Shown here piece after piece: positions 1 to 5,943 of a DNA stretch of 10,253 nt. How positions within the stretch are numbered: the first letter of the stretch is position 1; each line of letters starts with the position of its first letter. The translations under genes were made by a program, and so were the position numbers. Source of the DNA: Candidatus Bathyarchaeota archaeon (GTDB taxonomy: Archaea > Thermoproteota > Bathyarchaeia > 40CM-2-53-6); contig VBBB01000062.1 in assembly GCA_005882955.1 (NCBI GenBank), forward strand, positions 570-10,822, written 5' to 3'. A model generated the notes under the pieces. That model searched no databases, was not told where the DNA came from, and saw only the letters and a program-made list of their open reading frames with translations.

Positions 1-1
1 A

Positions 2-26
2 TTCTCAAGAAGTGTTCTGGACAGAA
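2..26. promoter_or_regulatory. two adjacent short palindromes upstream of the ABC operon
   Basis: TTCTCAAGAA (2-11) and TTCTGGACAGAA (15-26) are both perfect dyads with the same outer half-sites (TTCT...AGAA), centred about 14 bp apart and 54-78 bp upstream of the ATPase start. Paired dyads of this kind can be operators for a dimeric repressor, but short palindromes also arise by chance and no regulator gene is visible. The operator role is inference only. Confidence 0.2.
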
Positions 27-44
27 TTTCGTAAGCAATAACTA

Positions 45-62
45 AGCCGCTTTTCTGCGGCT
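45..62 (+). other. short perfect hairpin before the ABC ATPase start
   Basis: AGCCGC and GCGGCT form a perfect 6-bp stem around a TTTTCT loop, ending 17 nt before the TTG start of the ATPase. No T-run follows, so it is not a typical terminator. It could be the 3' end of an upstream transcript or a leader hairpin of the ABC operon. Only the inverted repeat is directly seen. Confidence 0.3.
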
Positions 63-79
63 ATCACTGCGAAATCCCA

Positions 80-799
80 TTGAGCCGGCCTGCAAACTCA
101 GTCATAGTTGACGTCGATAATATCTGGAAGATCTACCAGACAGGCTCTGTCAAAGTTGAAGCCCTAAGAGGCGTCAACTTAGCCGTCAAAAGGGGAGAAA
201 TGATCGCGGTCATGGGCCCGTCCGGGTGCGGCAAAACAACCCTCCTCAACTGTGTGTCGGGCCTGGACGACCTCTCGAAGGGCAGAGTGTCGGTCGAAGG
301 AACTGACCTTGCCAAGATGTCTGATGATCAAAAGTCTGAGTTCCGTGCCAAACGAATGGGCTTCATCTTTCAAGCCTACAACCTCCTCCCCGTTCTCACC
401 GCTCAGGAGAATGTCGAACTCCCACTATTGCTTGCGGGTGTCTCTGAATCAGAGGCGCATCCGTTAGCTCTCGATGCGTTGAAGATGGTTGGGCTGACTG
501 AGTGGAAGTCTCATAAACCCATGGAGTTGAGCGGAGGACAGCAACAGCGGGTCACCATCGCTCGGGCCCTGGTTAACAAGCCAGCGATCGTTTGGGCTGA
601 TGAGCCGACCGGGAACTTGGACTCGGAGAATTCGCAGGAGATAATCAAGCTTCTACGGAGCCTGAACAAACAATACGGTCTGACTCTAGTCTTGGTCAGT
701 CATGATCAACAGATTGCTCAGCAGACCGACCGGATCGTTCACATGCGGAACGGCGTGATCGAGAGAGAAGTCATTCCCACAGCCGTCGCAGCAGCCTAG
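80..799 (+). CDS. ABC transporter ATP-binding protein, MacB/LolD type
   Basis: ATPase subunit (239 aa) of a MacB/LolCDE-type ABC system, expected to work on the cytoplasmic face with the FtsX-like permease encoded just downstream. All nucleotide-binding motifs are present: Walker A GPSGCGKTT (46-54), Q-loop Gln98, signature LSGGQQQR (150-157), Walker B IVWADEP (170-176) with catalytic Glu175, D-loop NLD (179-181) and switch His208. Length and the triple-Gln signature fit the LolD/MacB/FtsE group, whose members mostly drive mechanotransmission or export rather than import. The start is TTG at 80; the frame is open back to a TAA at 44-46 but offers no other usual start codon. No clear Shine-Dalgarno sequence is seen. 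The stop lies 22 nt before the permease start, implying one operon. The transported substrate cannot be told from sequence. Confidence 0.93.
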   Translation: MSRPANSVIVDVDNIWKIYQTGSVKVEALRGVNLAVKRGEMIAVMGPSGCGKTTLLNCVSGLDDLSKGRVSVEGTDLAKMSDDQKSEFRAKRMGFIFQAYNLLPVLTAQENVELPLLLAGVSESEAHPLALDALKMVGLTEWKSHKPMELSGGQQQRVTIARALVNKPAIVWADEPTGNLDSENSQEIIKLLRSLNKQYGLTLVLVSHDQQIAQQTDRIVHMRNGVIEREVIPTAVAAA

Positions 800-821
800 G
801 CAGAGGGTCAAGGTCCGACAC

Positions 822-2063
822 TTGAGTTCGAATCGTTCAAGACCTCTACTAATCAGCCTAGCAGTCCTGGTCGCGATCATCGCTCTCGGCGAACTGTTCG
901 CGCTTCTCATGGATTACCAGAACAACACCTACCTTCAACAGTACGTCTCGAACAACATGCCTCTAATCTTCGAACAGATCATCGGACTGGCTTTGTTAAG
1001 CTCTGGAAGCGCATTCCTAGCCTACAAACTTTCCAACGCGAGACCAACAGGAAGACTGGGATGGGCTTCCCGTCGAATCCGCGGACTCTCTCCAATAATC
1101 GCGGTTATCATCGCTCTAGTTCTCTACTTCACCGTCTTCAGTTCGATATTCGGAAGCTCTCTGTTAGGCCTTGAAATCTACGGCGTGATTGTTCTCTTCC
1201 TAATCACTGTTGGAATGATGGCCAGGGATAAGATCACCGTCCGTATGAGCCTCAGAAACTTTACTCGTCGAAAAACAAGCATGGCACTCGTCATCGCGGG
1301 ACTCATGATTGGGACGGCCATGATATCAGGATCCTTGGTTACCGGAGACACGCTCACTAATCTCTTCACGCGAGGCGCCTACAATGGCTATGGCTACGCA
1401 GATGAGGTCGTGTATACGCAGAGCCCGCAAGGCGGATATCAATTCTTCAGCGTCGCCATAGCCCACAGCCTCTACCAGATCCTATCCAGTAGCTCCAGCA
1501 CTGGCTCAGACCTTCGAGGAGTAACTCCTGAAATCCTGAGCACCGTCACAGCCAATAATACATCATGGGGTGTTGTTCAATCCGGCGCTACCCTGATTGG
1601 GACATATGCCAACGCCTCACAAGTACTTGGCGACTTTCACGCGAGCGATGGGTCCGTCATCCCGTCCGGTTTGACAGACACCCAGGCAATCGTGAACGAT
1701 CGAGCTGCAAGGGACCTTAACGCAACGGTCGGCGACCAGCTGACAATATTCTCTCCGGTCAATCAGACATTTTCTGTCTCAGTGAAACTTGTAGGGATCG
1801 CAGTGTCAGATGCCAGGGGCTCTTTCTCAGGAGGCGACAATATCTTTGTCAGCATGAGCACTGCTCAAGCTTTGACATTCCATCCCGGATCAGCAAACTA
1901 CATCGCCATAACGAACATCGGCGGACTCCGCAATTCCATCCAGTACACTTCAATGGTCGGCCTAGCGGCGAACCAGACCCTTAACGGTCTTCAACCGCTC
2001 GCGCCGAACTTTGAATGTAAGACCAGCCCCAACCGCCCAGCAAACTCGACAACACTACTTTAG
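822..2063 (+). CDS. ABC permease, N-terminal piece (first FtsX/MacB module)
   Basis: First 413 residues of the permease, starting at TTG 822 with a weak AAGGT-like ribosome site about 7 nt upstream. Four hydrophobic segments lie at about 9-30, 49-70, 90-113 and 115-132, before the module proper. Then comes the basic amphipathic stretch SLRNFTRRKTS, typical of FtsX-family permeases, a membrane segment at about 153-172, and an extracytoplasmic domain of the MacB periplasmic-core type with several N-x-S/T sequons. The piece ends at TAG 2061-2063. The same frame continues directly into matching permease sequence, so a CAG-to-TAG change is the simplest cause. Two compensating indels just before it are also possible, because the last 30 or so residues look atypical. 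Confidence 0.75.
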   Translation: MSSNRSRPLLISLAVLVAIIALGELFALLMDYQNNTYLQQYVSNNMPLIFEQIIGLALLSSGSAFLAYKLSNARPTGRLGWASRRIRGLSPIIAVIIALVLYFTVFSSIFGSSLLGLEIYGVIVLFLITVGMMARDKITVRMSLRNFTRRKTSMALVIAGLMIGTAMISGSLVTGDTLTNLFTRGAYNGYGYADEVVYTQSPQGGYQFFSVAIAHSLYQILSSSSSTGSDLRGVTPEILSTVTANNTSWGVVQSGATLIGTYANASQVLGDFHASDGSVIPSGLTDTQAIVNDRAARDLNATVGDQLTIFSPVNQTFSVSVKLVGIAVSDARGSFSGGDNIFVSMSTAQALTFHPGSANYIAITNIGGLRNSIQYTSMVGLAANQTLNGLQPLAPNFECKTSPNRPANSTTLL

Positions 2064-2414
2064 GCAGTGAACAGCGCCAGCATCGCGGCCATGCAGCTCA
2101 CGAACCTCTTCACCGTCCTCAGCACAATCACGATCATTGCCGGCGTAGTGCTGATCATCAACATGTTCATCATGCTTGCCGAGGAACGAAAGTCGGAGAT
2201 GGGAATGGCACGTGCCGTAGGCATGAAGAGAAGCCAGCTGACCAAACTGTTTCTCTTCGAAGGGACCCTATACGCGGCCGGCGCGTCTCTGGTTGGGATT
2301 TTTGTCGGAATCGGCATCGCATACGGCATACTCTACGCGTTCGGAAGCATCATCAGCGGCTTCTTCCCGGTAAGCCTAGCCTCGGGAGCATCATCAGCGG
2401 CTTCTTCCCAGTAA
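2064..2414 (+). CDS. ABC permease, second piece (end of first module)
   Basis: This continues the frame of the N-terminal piece directly after the TAG; GTG 2067 could serve as a restart but has no visible ribosome site. It carries the diagnostic FtsX transmembrane pattern: a hydrophobic helix (about 2094-2175), the cytoplasmic loop AEERKSEMGMARAVGMKRSQ (the conserved ERK-E-G--RA-G signature), and a further helix rich in Gly and Ala. Real permease sequence ends at about 2381. The last ten codons (SGASSAASSQ) are the second copy of the 41-bp duplication read out of frame, ending at TAA 2412-2414. Confidence 0.7.
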   Translation, partial: AVNSASIAAMQLTNLFTVLSTITIIAGVVLIINMFIMLAEERKSEMGMARAVGMKRSQLTKLFLFEGTLYAAGASLVGIFVGIGIAYGILYAFGSIISGFFPVSLASGASSAASSQ

Positions 2415-2422
2415 GCCTAGCC
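2341..2422 (+). repeat. 41-bp tandem duplication inside the permease gene
   Basis: Positions 2341-2381 and 2382-2422 are head-to-tail copies matching at 39 of 41 bases. The differences fall at base 5 (A/G) and base 30 (G/A) of the unit. In the permease frame they change GGA to GGG (Gly) and CCG to CCA (Pro), both silent. Because 41 is not a multiple of three, the duplication throws the gene out of frame; deleting either copy restores it. Confidence 0.95.
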
Positions 2423-3373
2423 CAAGTCCTTGACAGCTTTACCTTTACCCCAGTCAGCCTCTTCACTGCCTTTACAGAAGGACTATTCATCACGTATCTC
2501 ACGATCCTCCTAACCTCCTGGCGGGTTAGCAAGCTCAACATCATCCGAGCAGTTAGAGACATCCCGGAGCCTCCACAGGGCAAAAGGACTTACACGGTCC
2601 TCTCGATCCTCGGCGTCGTACTTGCAATACTGGGAGTCTACTTCTTTGAAGCATCCTTCGCAGCTAAGTCGGCGATTGAAGCGCTGGCAGGTCCCAGCCT
2701 AGTAATCATCGGAGCAGGACTTATACTCTCACGGTTTCTCCTAAATCGATACGCGTTCACACTGACGGGGATAGCACTCCTGATCCAATGGGGTGTCCCG
2801 AGCTTTTCGTTCAACAGCAGCATCATCCAGAACTACAATGTCGGCCCTGAGACCTTGATAGTCGGTGGTATGATCATGGTCATGGGCGCTATTCTCCTAG
2901 CGCTGTACAACACTGACGTTATCCTGAAGATCCTCCATCTCTTCTATCGGGGCAGAAAACGGCTCACAGTCATCTTCAAAACAGCACTCTCCTATCCTGG
3001 GAACAAGAAGTTCAGAACCGGCGCCACCGTGGCCATGTTCGCGCTAGTACTACTCTCCGTCACGGTGATCGCGTTCCTCACCGCGGAACAAGGCGCGGCA
3101 CTGAACAGCGTAGTACAGCAAGACTCAGGCGGCTACGATATCGTAACTCGAACAACATTACCTGTAGCCGACCTAGCAAATCGGATCGGAGCCGACTCGG
3201 CGCTCTCGGGCAAAGTGGCTGCGGTAATCCCATTCAACAGCACGGGCGTAGCCGTCAGAGACCTTACTTCTGGAATAGGTTTCGATCCACAACTAGCAGT
3301 GGGAGGTGACCCAAATGCTCCCTCGCCGAGCAACTTCACTTCTACACAGGCAACACCTTCACCATGGCTCTGA
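2384..3373 (+). CDS. ABC permease, third piece (linker helices and second module)
   Basis: From the second copy of the 41-bp repeat the gene continues in another frame with no stop to 3373. The frame has no ATG, GTG or TTG before 2855, so a start-codon-based search hides its first 470 bases. It encodes the last helix of module one and its basic exit (SWRVSKLNIIRAVRDIPEPP, the usual FtsX/MacB module end), about four hydrophobic helices, then module two: a basic segment, TALSYPGNKKFRTG, a long membrane helix and the start of an extracytoplasmic domain. After Phe (codon 3335-3337) the frame is wrong: the second ACTTC copy shifts it, giving a false tail ending at TGA 3371-3373. Confidence 0.75.
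   Translation, partial: GSIISGFFPVSLAQVLDSFTFTPVSLFTAFTEGLFITYLTILLTSWRVSKLNIIRAVRDIPEPPQGKRTYTVLSILGVVLAILGVYFFEASFAAKSAIEALAGPSLVIIGAGLILSRFLLNRYAFTLTGIALLIQWGVPSFSFNSSIIQNYNVGPETLIVGGMIMVMGAILLALYNTDVILKILHLFYRGRKRLTVIFKTALSYPGNKKFRTGATVAMFALVLLSVTVIAFLTAEQGAALNSVVQQDSGGYDIVTRTTLPVADLANRIGADSALSGKVAAVIPFNSTGVAVRDLTSGIGFDPQLAVGGDPNAPSPSNFTSTQATPSPWL
3333..3342 (+). repeat. 5-bp tandem duplication ACTTC-ACTTC at a frameshift
   Basis: Two ACTTC units lie exactly where the permease frame changes. Deleting one gives an uninterrupted reading S-N-F-Y-T-G-N-T-F across the junction. Slippage during replication, or an assembly or read error, would produce this. Confidence 0.7.
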
Positions 3374-4188
3374 TGGCCAACGGCTACAAGACAGCGACAG
3401 ACGTTTGGAAGTCAGTAACCACCACTAACTCTTCCAACGTTGTCTGGTCATTCGGGTCCGTAAACTTCAACGGGCCGCCTACCTCTTCCAGAACACCGGC
3501 AGCGGGCGACCTAATCCAGCTGTACTACGCACCAAACAACACCACGGTACTCTCGAAAAATGTTACCGTAGTGGGCTTATTGAATGGTGTCTTCTTCAAC
3601 GGGATCGTCGGCACGGGCCAGCTTCTCAAGAACTCATTCGGAGTGGGGACCGGACAACTCGGATTTGTGAAAGTCTACAACGGGGTCGATCCTACCTCAG
3701 TCTCAAACATACTGAAGAAGGACTTCGCCCACCTAGGTATGCAGACCATACCCGTAGCCGCCCTCGTCGGCACCTTCATACAAATCGGCCAATCCTTCCT
3801 CGGAATCTTCGAAGCATTCCTAGCCCTAGGACTGGTAGTAGGAATTGCTGGACTGGGAATAATCTCGATAAGGTCAGTGGTTGAGCGCCGGAAGGAAATC
3901 GGAGTACTCCGCGCCATAGGCTACAGGAAGAACATGGTGCTCGCCGCATTCCTTCTCGAAAACAGCTACGTCGCCCTTCTCGGAATACTAATCGGAATAG
4001 TCCTCGGAATAGACCTAGGCTACGCCATAGCCACCAGCCCTGGTTCAGGCCTAAGCTTCGTCATCCCATGGGTATCGCTTCTCGAGATCATCGCCTTCAG
4101 CTACGGCCTCGCTGTCCTCGCAACACTAAGTTCGAGTAGAAGGGCCGCTCGCATCCCACCCGCCGAGGCACTGAGATACACCGAATAG
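3364..4188 (+). CDS. ABC permease, C-terminal piece
   Basis: Final piece of the permease. The ATG at 3364 is internal: permease sequence in this frame can be followed back to about 3343 (YTGNTFTMALMANGY), where deleting one ACTTC joins it exactly to the preceding piece. It holds the rest of the second extracytoplasmic domain and three terminal membrane segments, with the classic FtsX loop SVVERRKEIGVLRAIGYRKN between the first two. The end, SSRRAARIPPAEALRYTE, is the conserved C-terminus of MacB/LolE-type permeases (R-A-----P-EALR), so the 3' end is intact. The piece alone could not make a working transporter. Confidence 0.78.
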   Translation: MALMANGYKTATDVWKSVTTTNSSNVVWSFGSVNFNGPPTSSRTPAAGDLIQLYYAPNNTTVLSKNVTVVGLLNGVFFNGIVGTGQLLKNSFGVGTGQLGFVKVYNGVDPTSVSNILKKDFAHLGMQTIPVAALVGTFIQIGQSFLGIFEAFLALGLVVGIAGLGIISIRSVVERRKEIGVLRAIGYRKNMVLAAFLLENSYVALLGILIGIVLGIDLGYAIATSPGSGLSFVIPWVSLLEIIAFSYGLAVLATLSSSRRAARIPPAEALRYTE

Positions 4189-4194
4189 ACAGGA

Positions 4195-4203
4195 GCCTTA
4201 AGT
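4195..4203 (+). promoter_or_regulatory. TATA-like box for the uracil-DNA glycosylase gene
   Basis: GCCTTAAGT, with CTTAAG at 4197-4202, is centred about 24 bp upstream of the ATG at 4224, the usual distance from an archaeal TATA box to the start site. It predicts a leaderless or nearly leaderless transcript, and no Shine-Dalgarno sequence precedes the ATG. It sits in the 35-bp gap after the permease. Assigned by position and composition only. Confidence 0.4.
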
Positions 4204-4223
4204 CGGCAACCCAAGAACTTGCA

Positions 4224-4859
4224 ATGAGCTCCTTGTCTGGCGAACTTCAGCTCATTCATTCCGAGATCCTAGAGTGCACTAAGTGCGAACTTCACAAGAG
4301 CCGGACAAATGCTGTTCCTGGAGAGGGTCCCTACGACGCCAAAATCATGTTCGTGGGGGAAGGTCCCGGTCAGAACGAGGACGAGCAGGGCAGACCGTTC
4401 GTAGGAGCAGCAGGCAAATTTCTCACAGAACTCCTAGAATCCATCGGGCTGAAGAGATCGGATGTATTCATCACGAACATCGTCAAGTGTAGACCGCCGA
4501 ACAACAGGGCGCCGAGAAAATCTGAGATAGAAGCCTGCAACCCATACTTGCAGTCGCAGATCAGACTGATCAACCCTAGAATCCTCTGCGCGCTAGGAAC
4601 GCCAGCCATCAACACGCTGATCGGAGATGAATACTCAGCTAGCAGGTTTCATGGAAAACCCTTGACAAAGGGAGAGATCACAACCCTCCCGATGTACCAT
4701 CCAGCAGCAGCCCTCTACGACGCCAGCCTCAAAGAAACACTCTTGCACGACTTCAAGATCCTCAAGCAACTATTGGACAAAGAGAAAACCCATAGCCCAA
4801 GCACTCCGAAAATTGCGGAGCGAAGTGGCACTAAGCAGACCCTAGAAAAATGGGTGTAA
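4224..4859 (+). CDS. udg: type-4 (Fe-S) uracil-DNA glycosylase
   Basis: Removes uracil from DNA as the first step of base-excision repair. This 211-aa protein has the family-4 hallmarks: motif 1 GEGPGQNEDEQGRPFVG (45-61) with the conserved Glu-Gly-Pro-Gly, the second motif MYHPAA (157-162), and four cysteines at 18, 21, 89 and 105 in the CxxC...C...C arrangement that ligates the 4Fe-4S cluster. The core ends near residue 185; a polar linker then leads to the extreme C-terminus KQTLEKWV (204-211), which resembles an archaeal PCNA-interacting peptide (Q-x-x-L-x-x-aromatic). The ATG at 4224 fits both family length and the TATA-like box. The gene is 35 bp after the permease stop but probably has its own promoter, so common control with the ABC module is unlikely. 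Confidence 0.95.
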   Translation: MSSLSGELQLIHSEILECTKCELHKSRTNAVPGEGPYDAKIMFVGEGPGQNEDEQGRPFVGAAGKFLTELLESIGLKRSDVFITNIVKCRPPNNRAPRKSEIEACNPYLQSQIRLINPRILCALGTPAINTLIGDEYSASRFHGKPLTKGEITTLPMYHPAAALYDASLKETLLHDFKILKQLLDKEKTHSPSTPKIAERSGTKQTLEKWV

Positions 4860-4929
4860 GAACCAAACAGCGAGTCACCAAATTCCTATCGCGTAAAATC
4901 AACAGCTCAGAGCATTCATGCACGAAGTC

Positions 4930-4955
4930 AAGCTCGTCTAAGGAGGAGCTTCTTT
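4930..4955 (+). terminator. possible hairpin terminator after the UDG gene
   Basis: AAGCTC (4930-4935) and GAGCTT (4946-4951) form a 6-bp stem with a 10-nt loop, followed by CTTT, in the 146-bp gap between two converging genes. The stem is short and the T-run minimal, so this is tentative. I see no other structure or gene in the gap. Confidence 0.25.
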
Positions 4956-5005
4956 GCGGCTTGGCCCTGAGTCGAAATGGTAATTCCATCGGGTTGACCG
5001 AAGGA

Positions 5006-5344
5006 CTATCCGAAGAGTTTGGTGTCTCGTCCGGCGACCATGATCCGCCTCTTGAGGCCTATCTCGCCATTGACGAATTCTCGGTGAACCTTCTCGATCC
5101 ATGCCTGAAACGCTGCCCAAGAGCGGAGCTCACCTATCGAAGCCCAGTCCGGCATGCTCCACCAGGTTTCGCACTCAGAGTCTCCTAGCGCAAATATCGT
5201 AAAGAAGGTGTTGACGTATTTGACACCGGTGTCTTTCTCTATCTCTTCCCAATATTTCATGTTGTCAATTGAAGCGATCCAATCTTGATACTCGGAACCT
5301 TTGCCGGGTTGCAGCTCGTATCTAGTGGCGCAATATAGTAACAT
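5006..5344 (-). CDS. small Trp-rich protein, probable dimeric alpha/beta-barrel
   Basis: Not recognised as a named family. The 112-aa product begins with a hydrophobic strand and Pro-Gly turn (MLLYCATRYELQPGKG), then a helix (EYQDWIASIDNMKYWEEIEK), a second strand pair (VKYVNTFFTIFALGDSECE) and a Trp-rich helix (WASIGELRSWAAFQAWIEKV). This order matches dimeric alpha/beta-barrel domains (ABM/NIPSNAP/EthD-like), whose members range from monooxygenases to proteins of unknown role. Seven tryptophans in 112 residues is striking. The ATG at 5344 is preferred: GGTGAG lies 3 nt upstream, a TATA-like CTTAAG lies about 27 bp upstream, and the domain begins here. The frame also has ATG 5386 (AGGA 5 nt upstream) and TTG 5389, and stays readable back to a stop at 5441, so a longer product is possible. 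It converges on the UDG gene, so it is separately expressed. Confidence 0.7.
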   Translation of the reverse strand: MLLYCATRYELQPGKGSEYQDWIASIDNMKYWEEIEKDTGVKYVNTFFTIFALGDSECETWWSMPDWASIGELRSWAAFQAWIEKVHREFVNGEIGLKRRIMVAGRDTKLFG

Positions 5345-5367
5345 GTGCTCACCGAATGTCAAAGACT

Positions 5368-5377
5368 TCTTAAGAAT
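5368..5377 (-). promoter_or_regulatory. TATA-like box for the alpha/beta-barrel gene
   Basis: The palindromic TTCTTAAGAA, with CTTAAG at 5369-5374, lies about 27 bp upstream (minus strand) of the ATG at 5344. This is the spacing for a leaderless archaeal promoter, and it shares the CTTAAG core with the element before the UDG gene. It falls inside the longer alternative reading frame, so it stands only if the short start is right. Confidence 0.3.
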
Positions 5378-5386
5378 TGGGACCAT

Positions 5387-5616
5387 CAAATCCTGGAAAC
5401 CATCCCTACGAAGCCTGAGTTGACGCTCGACGGACTCGAATCAAGGTCCAGTTCTACCGTTGGGGGTCCAAGAAGAGTTGGAGCTGTGAATCTTAGAACC
5501 CGCTAATTCAGACCCTCTGGTAGTACTTGAACCGCGATCTCACGGCCAAGTACAGTGAGCAAGTCAAATGTACCCATTGCTCTGACGAGTTTTCCGTGGA
5601 TGAACAGGCAACAATT
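5387..5616. other. stretch without an intact gene
   Basis: No complete gene, RNA gene or clear promoter is seen. On the + strand one frame runs from 5419 into the ATG of the MazG-like pseudogene with only two stops, TAG 5494 and TAG 5521. Its last part reads YLNRDLTAKYSEQ followed by VKCTHCSDEFSVDE, with a CxxC pair. This might be the worn remains of an upstream gene or an N-terminal extension, but it matches nothing I recognise and may be chance. Confidence 0.3.
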
Positions 5617-5940
5617 ATGACACTCAGGAAGCAGGTCTGCCGCTTCAGAGACGAACGGAATTGGCTGAAGGAGGATAGTCCCAAGAATCTGGGCGATTTC
5701 GATTAGTGTCGAAGCGGGGGAACTCTTGGAGCACTTTCAGTGGGAGACTGATGAACAGATTCACGAAGCGGTCAAAGTTAGCGTGAAGAGGAACCAGGTT
5801 TCTGACGAGCTTGCGGACGTCTGATCTACTGCCTAGGTTTCTCGGATGTTTTGGCCATTGACATCTCGAAGGCGATCGAGGCGAAATTGCGGAAGAATGC
5901 CGTAAAGTATCCTGTGACGAAAGCTACACTAGCGCCATAA
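5617..5940 (+). pseudogene. MazG-like nucleotide pyrophosphohydrolase, frameshifted twice
   Basis: Intact relatives hydrolyse nucleoside triphosphates, often non-canonical dNTPs, to monophosphates and keep the nucleotide pool clean. Reading from ATG 5617, dropping one G from GGG at 5691-5693, then restoring one base at the C-run near 5820 gives 107 residues ending at TAA 5938-5940. The rebuilt protein starts MTLRKQVCRFRDERNW, continues SPKNLAISISVEAGELLEHF and QW, and has SDELADVLIYCLGFSDVLAID, ending KLRKNAVKYP. These are the standard features of the single-domain MazG/RS21-C6-like group: metal-binding ExxE (Glu32, Glu35) and ExxD (Glu64, Asp67), and the terminal K-xx-KYP. The two shifts cancel, keeping the overall length normal. 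They sit at short homopolymers, so sequencing error is as likely as true decay; if so, this is a live gene. No promoter was identified. Confidence 0.88.
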
Positions 5941-5943
5941 GGG

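Larger units (their letters stand above)
822..4188 (+). pseudogene. FtsX/MacB-like ABC permease, two-module, broken by three lesions
   Basis: One large permease gene, the partner of the ATPase upstream, now split over three frames. The lesions are an in-frame TAG at 2061-2063, a 41-bp tandem duplication (2341-2381 and 2382-2422) and a 5-bp tandem duplication ACTTC at 3333-3342. Both duplications have a length of 3n+2. Removing one copy of each leaves 3321 nt, exactly 1107 codons, interrupted only by the TAG at codon 414. The rebuilt protein has two FtsX/MacB modules, each with a membrane segment, a large extracytoplasmic domain and three membrane segments, plus extra hydrophobic helices at the N-terminus and between the modules. 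No other lesion occurs in about 3.3 kb and codon use stays normal, so either the gene died recently or the breaks are assembly errors. The pieces are described separately. Confidence 0.85.

Noticed and set aside
2061..2063. TAG read as pyrrolysine or by readthrough in the permease
   Set aside because: TAG ends the ATPase, permease, rpa, lhr, thioredoxin-like and alpha/beta-barrel genes here; permeases are not pyrrolysine proteins, and the same gene has two plain frameshifts.
2341..2422. The 41-bp repeat as a mobile-element target duplication or a CRISPR unit
   Set aside because: Copies are directly adjacent with no spacer or inserted element, and both are coding in the permease frame.
3364..3373. 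Overlapping ATG/TGA as translational coupling between two separate permease genes
   Set aside because: The ATG lies inside a conserved extracytoplasmic domain whose sequence continues upstream in the same frame; a 5-bp duplication explains the overlap.
4850..5188. 112-aa + strand reading frame overlapping the UDG end and the alpha/beta-barrel gene
   Set aside because: Low-complexity, Ser/Arg-rich translation with no recognisable motif; it is antisense to a better-supported gene with domain-like sequence and TATA-like and ribosome-site signals.
5425..5480. tRNA-like stretch with TTCGAGT and GGTAGAAC-like pieces on the minus strand
   Set aside because: No acceptor stem, anticodon arm with a seven-base loop, or proper T-arm can be formed.
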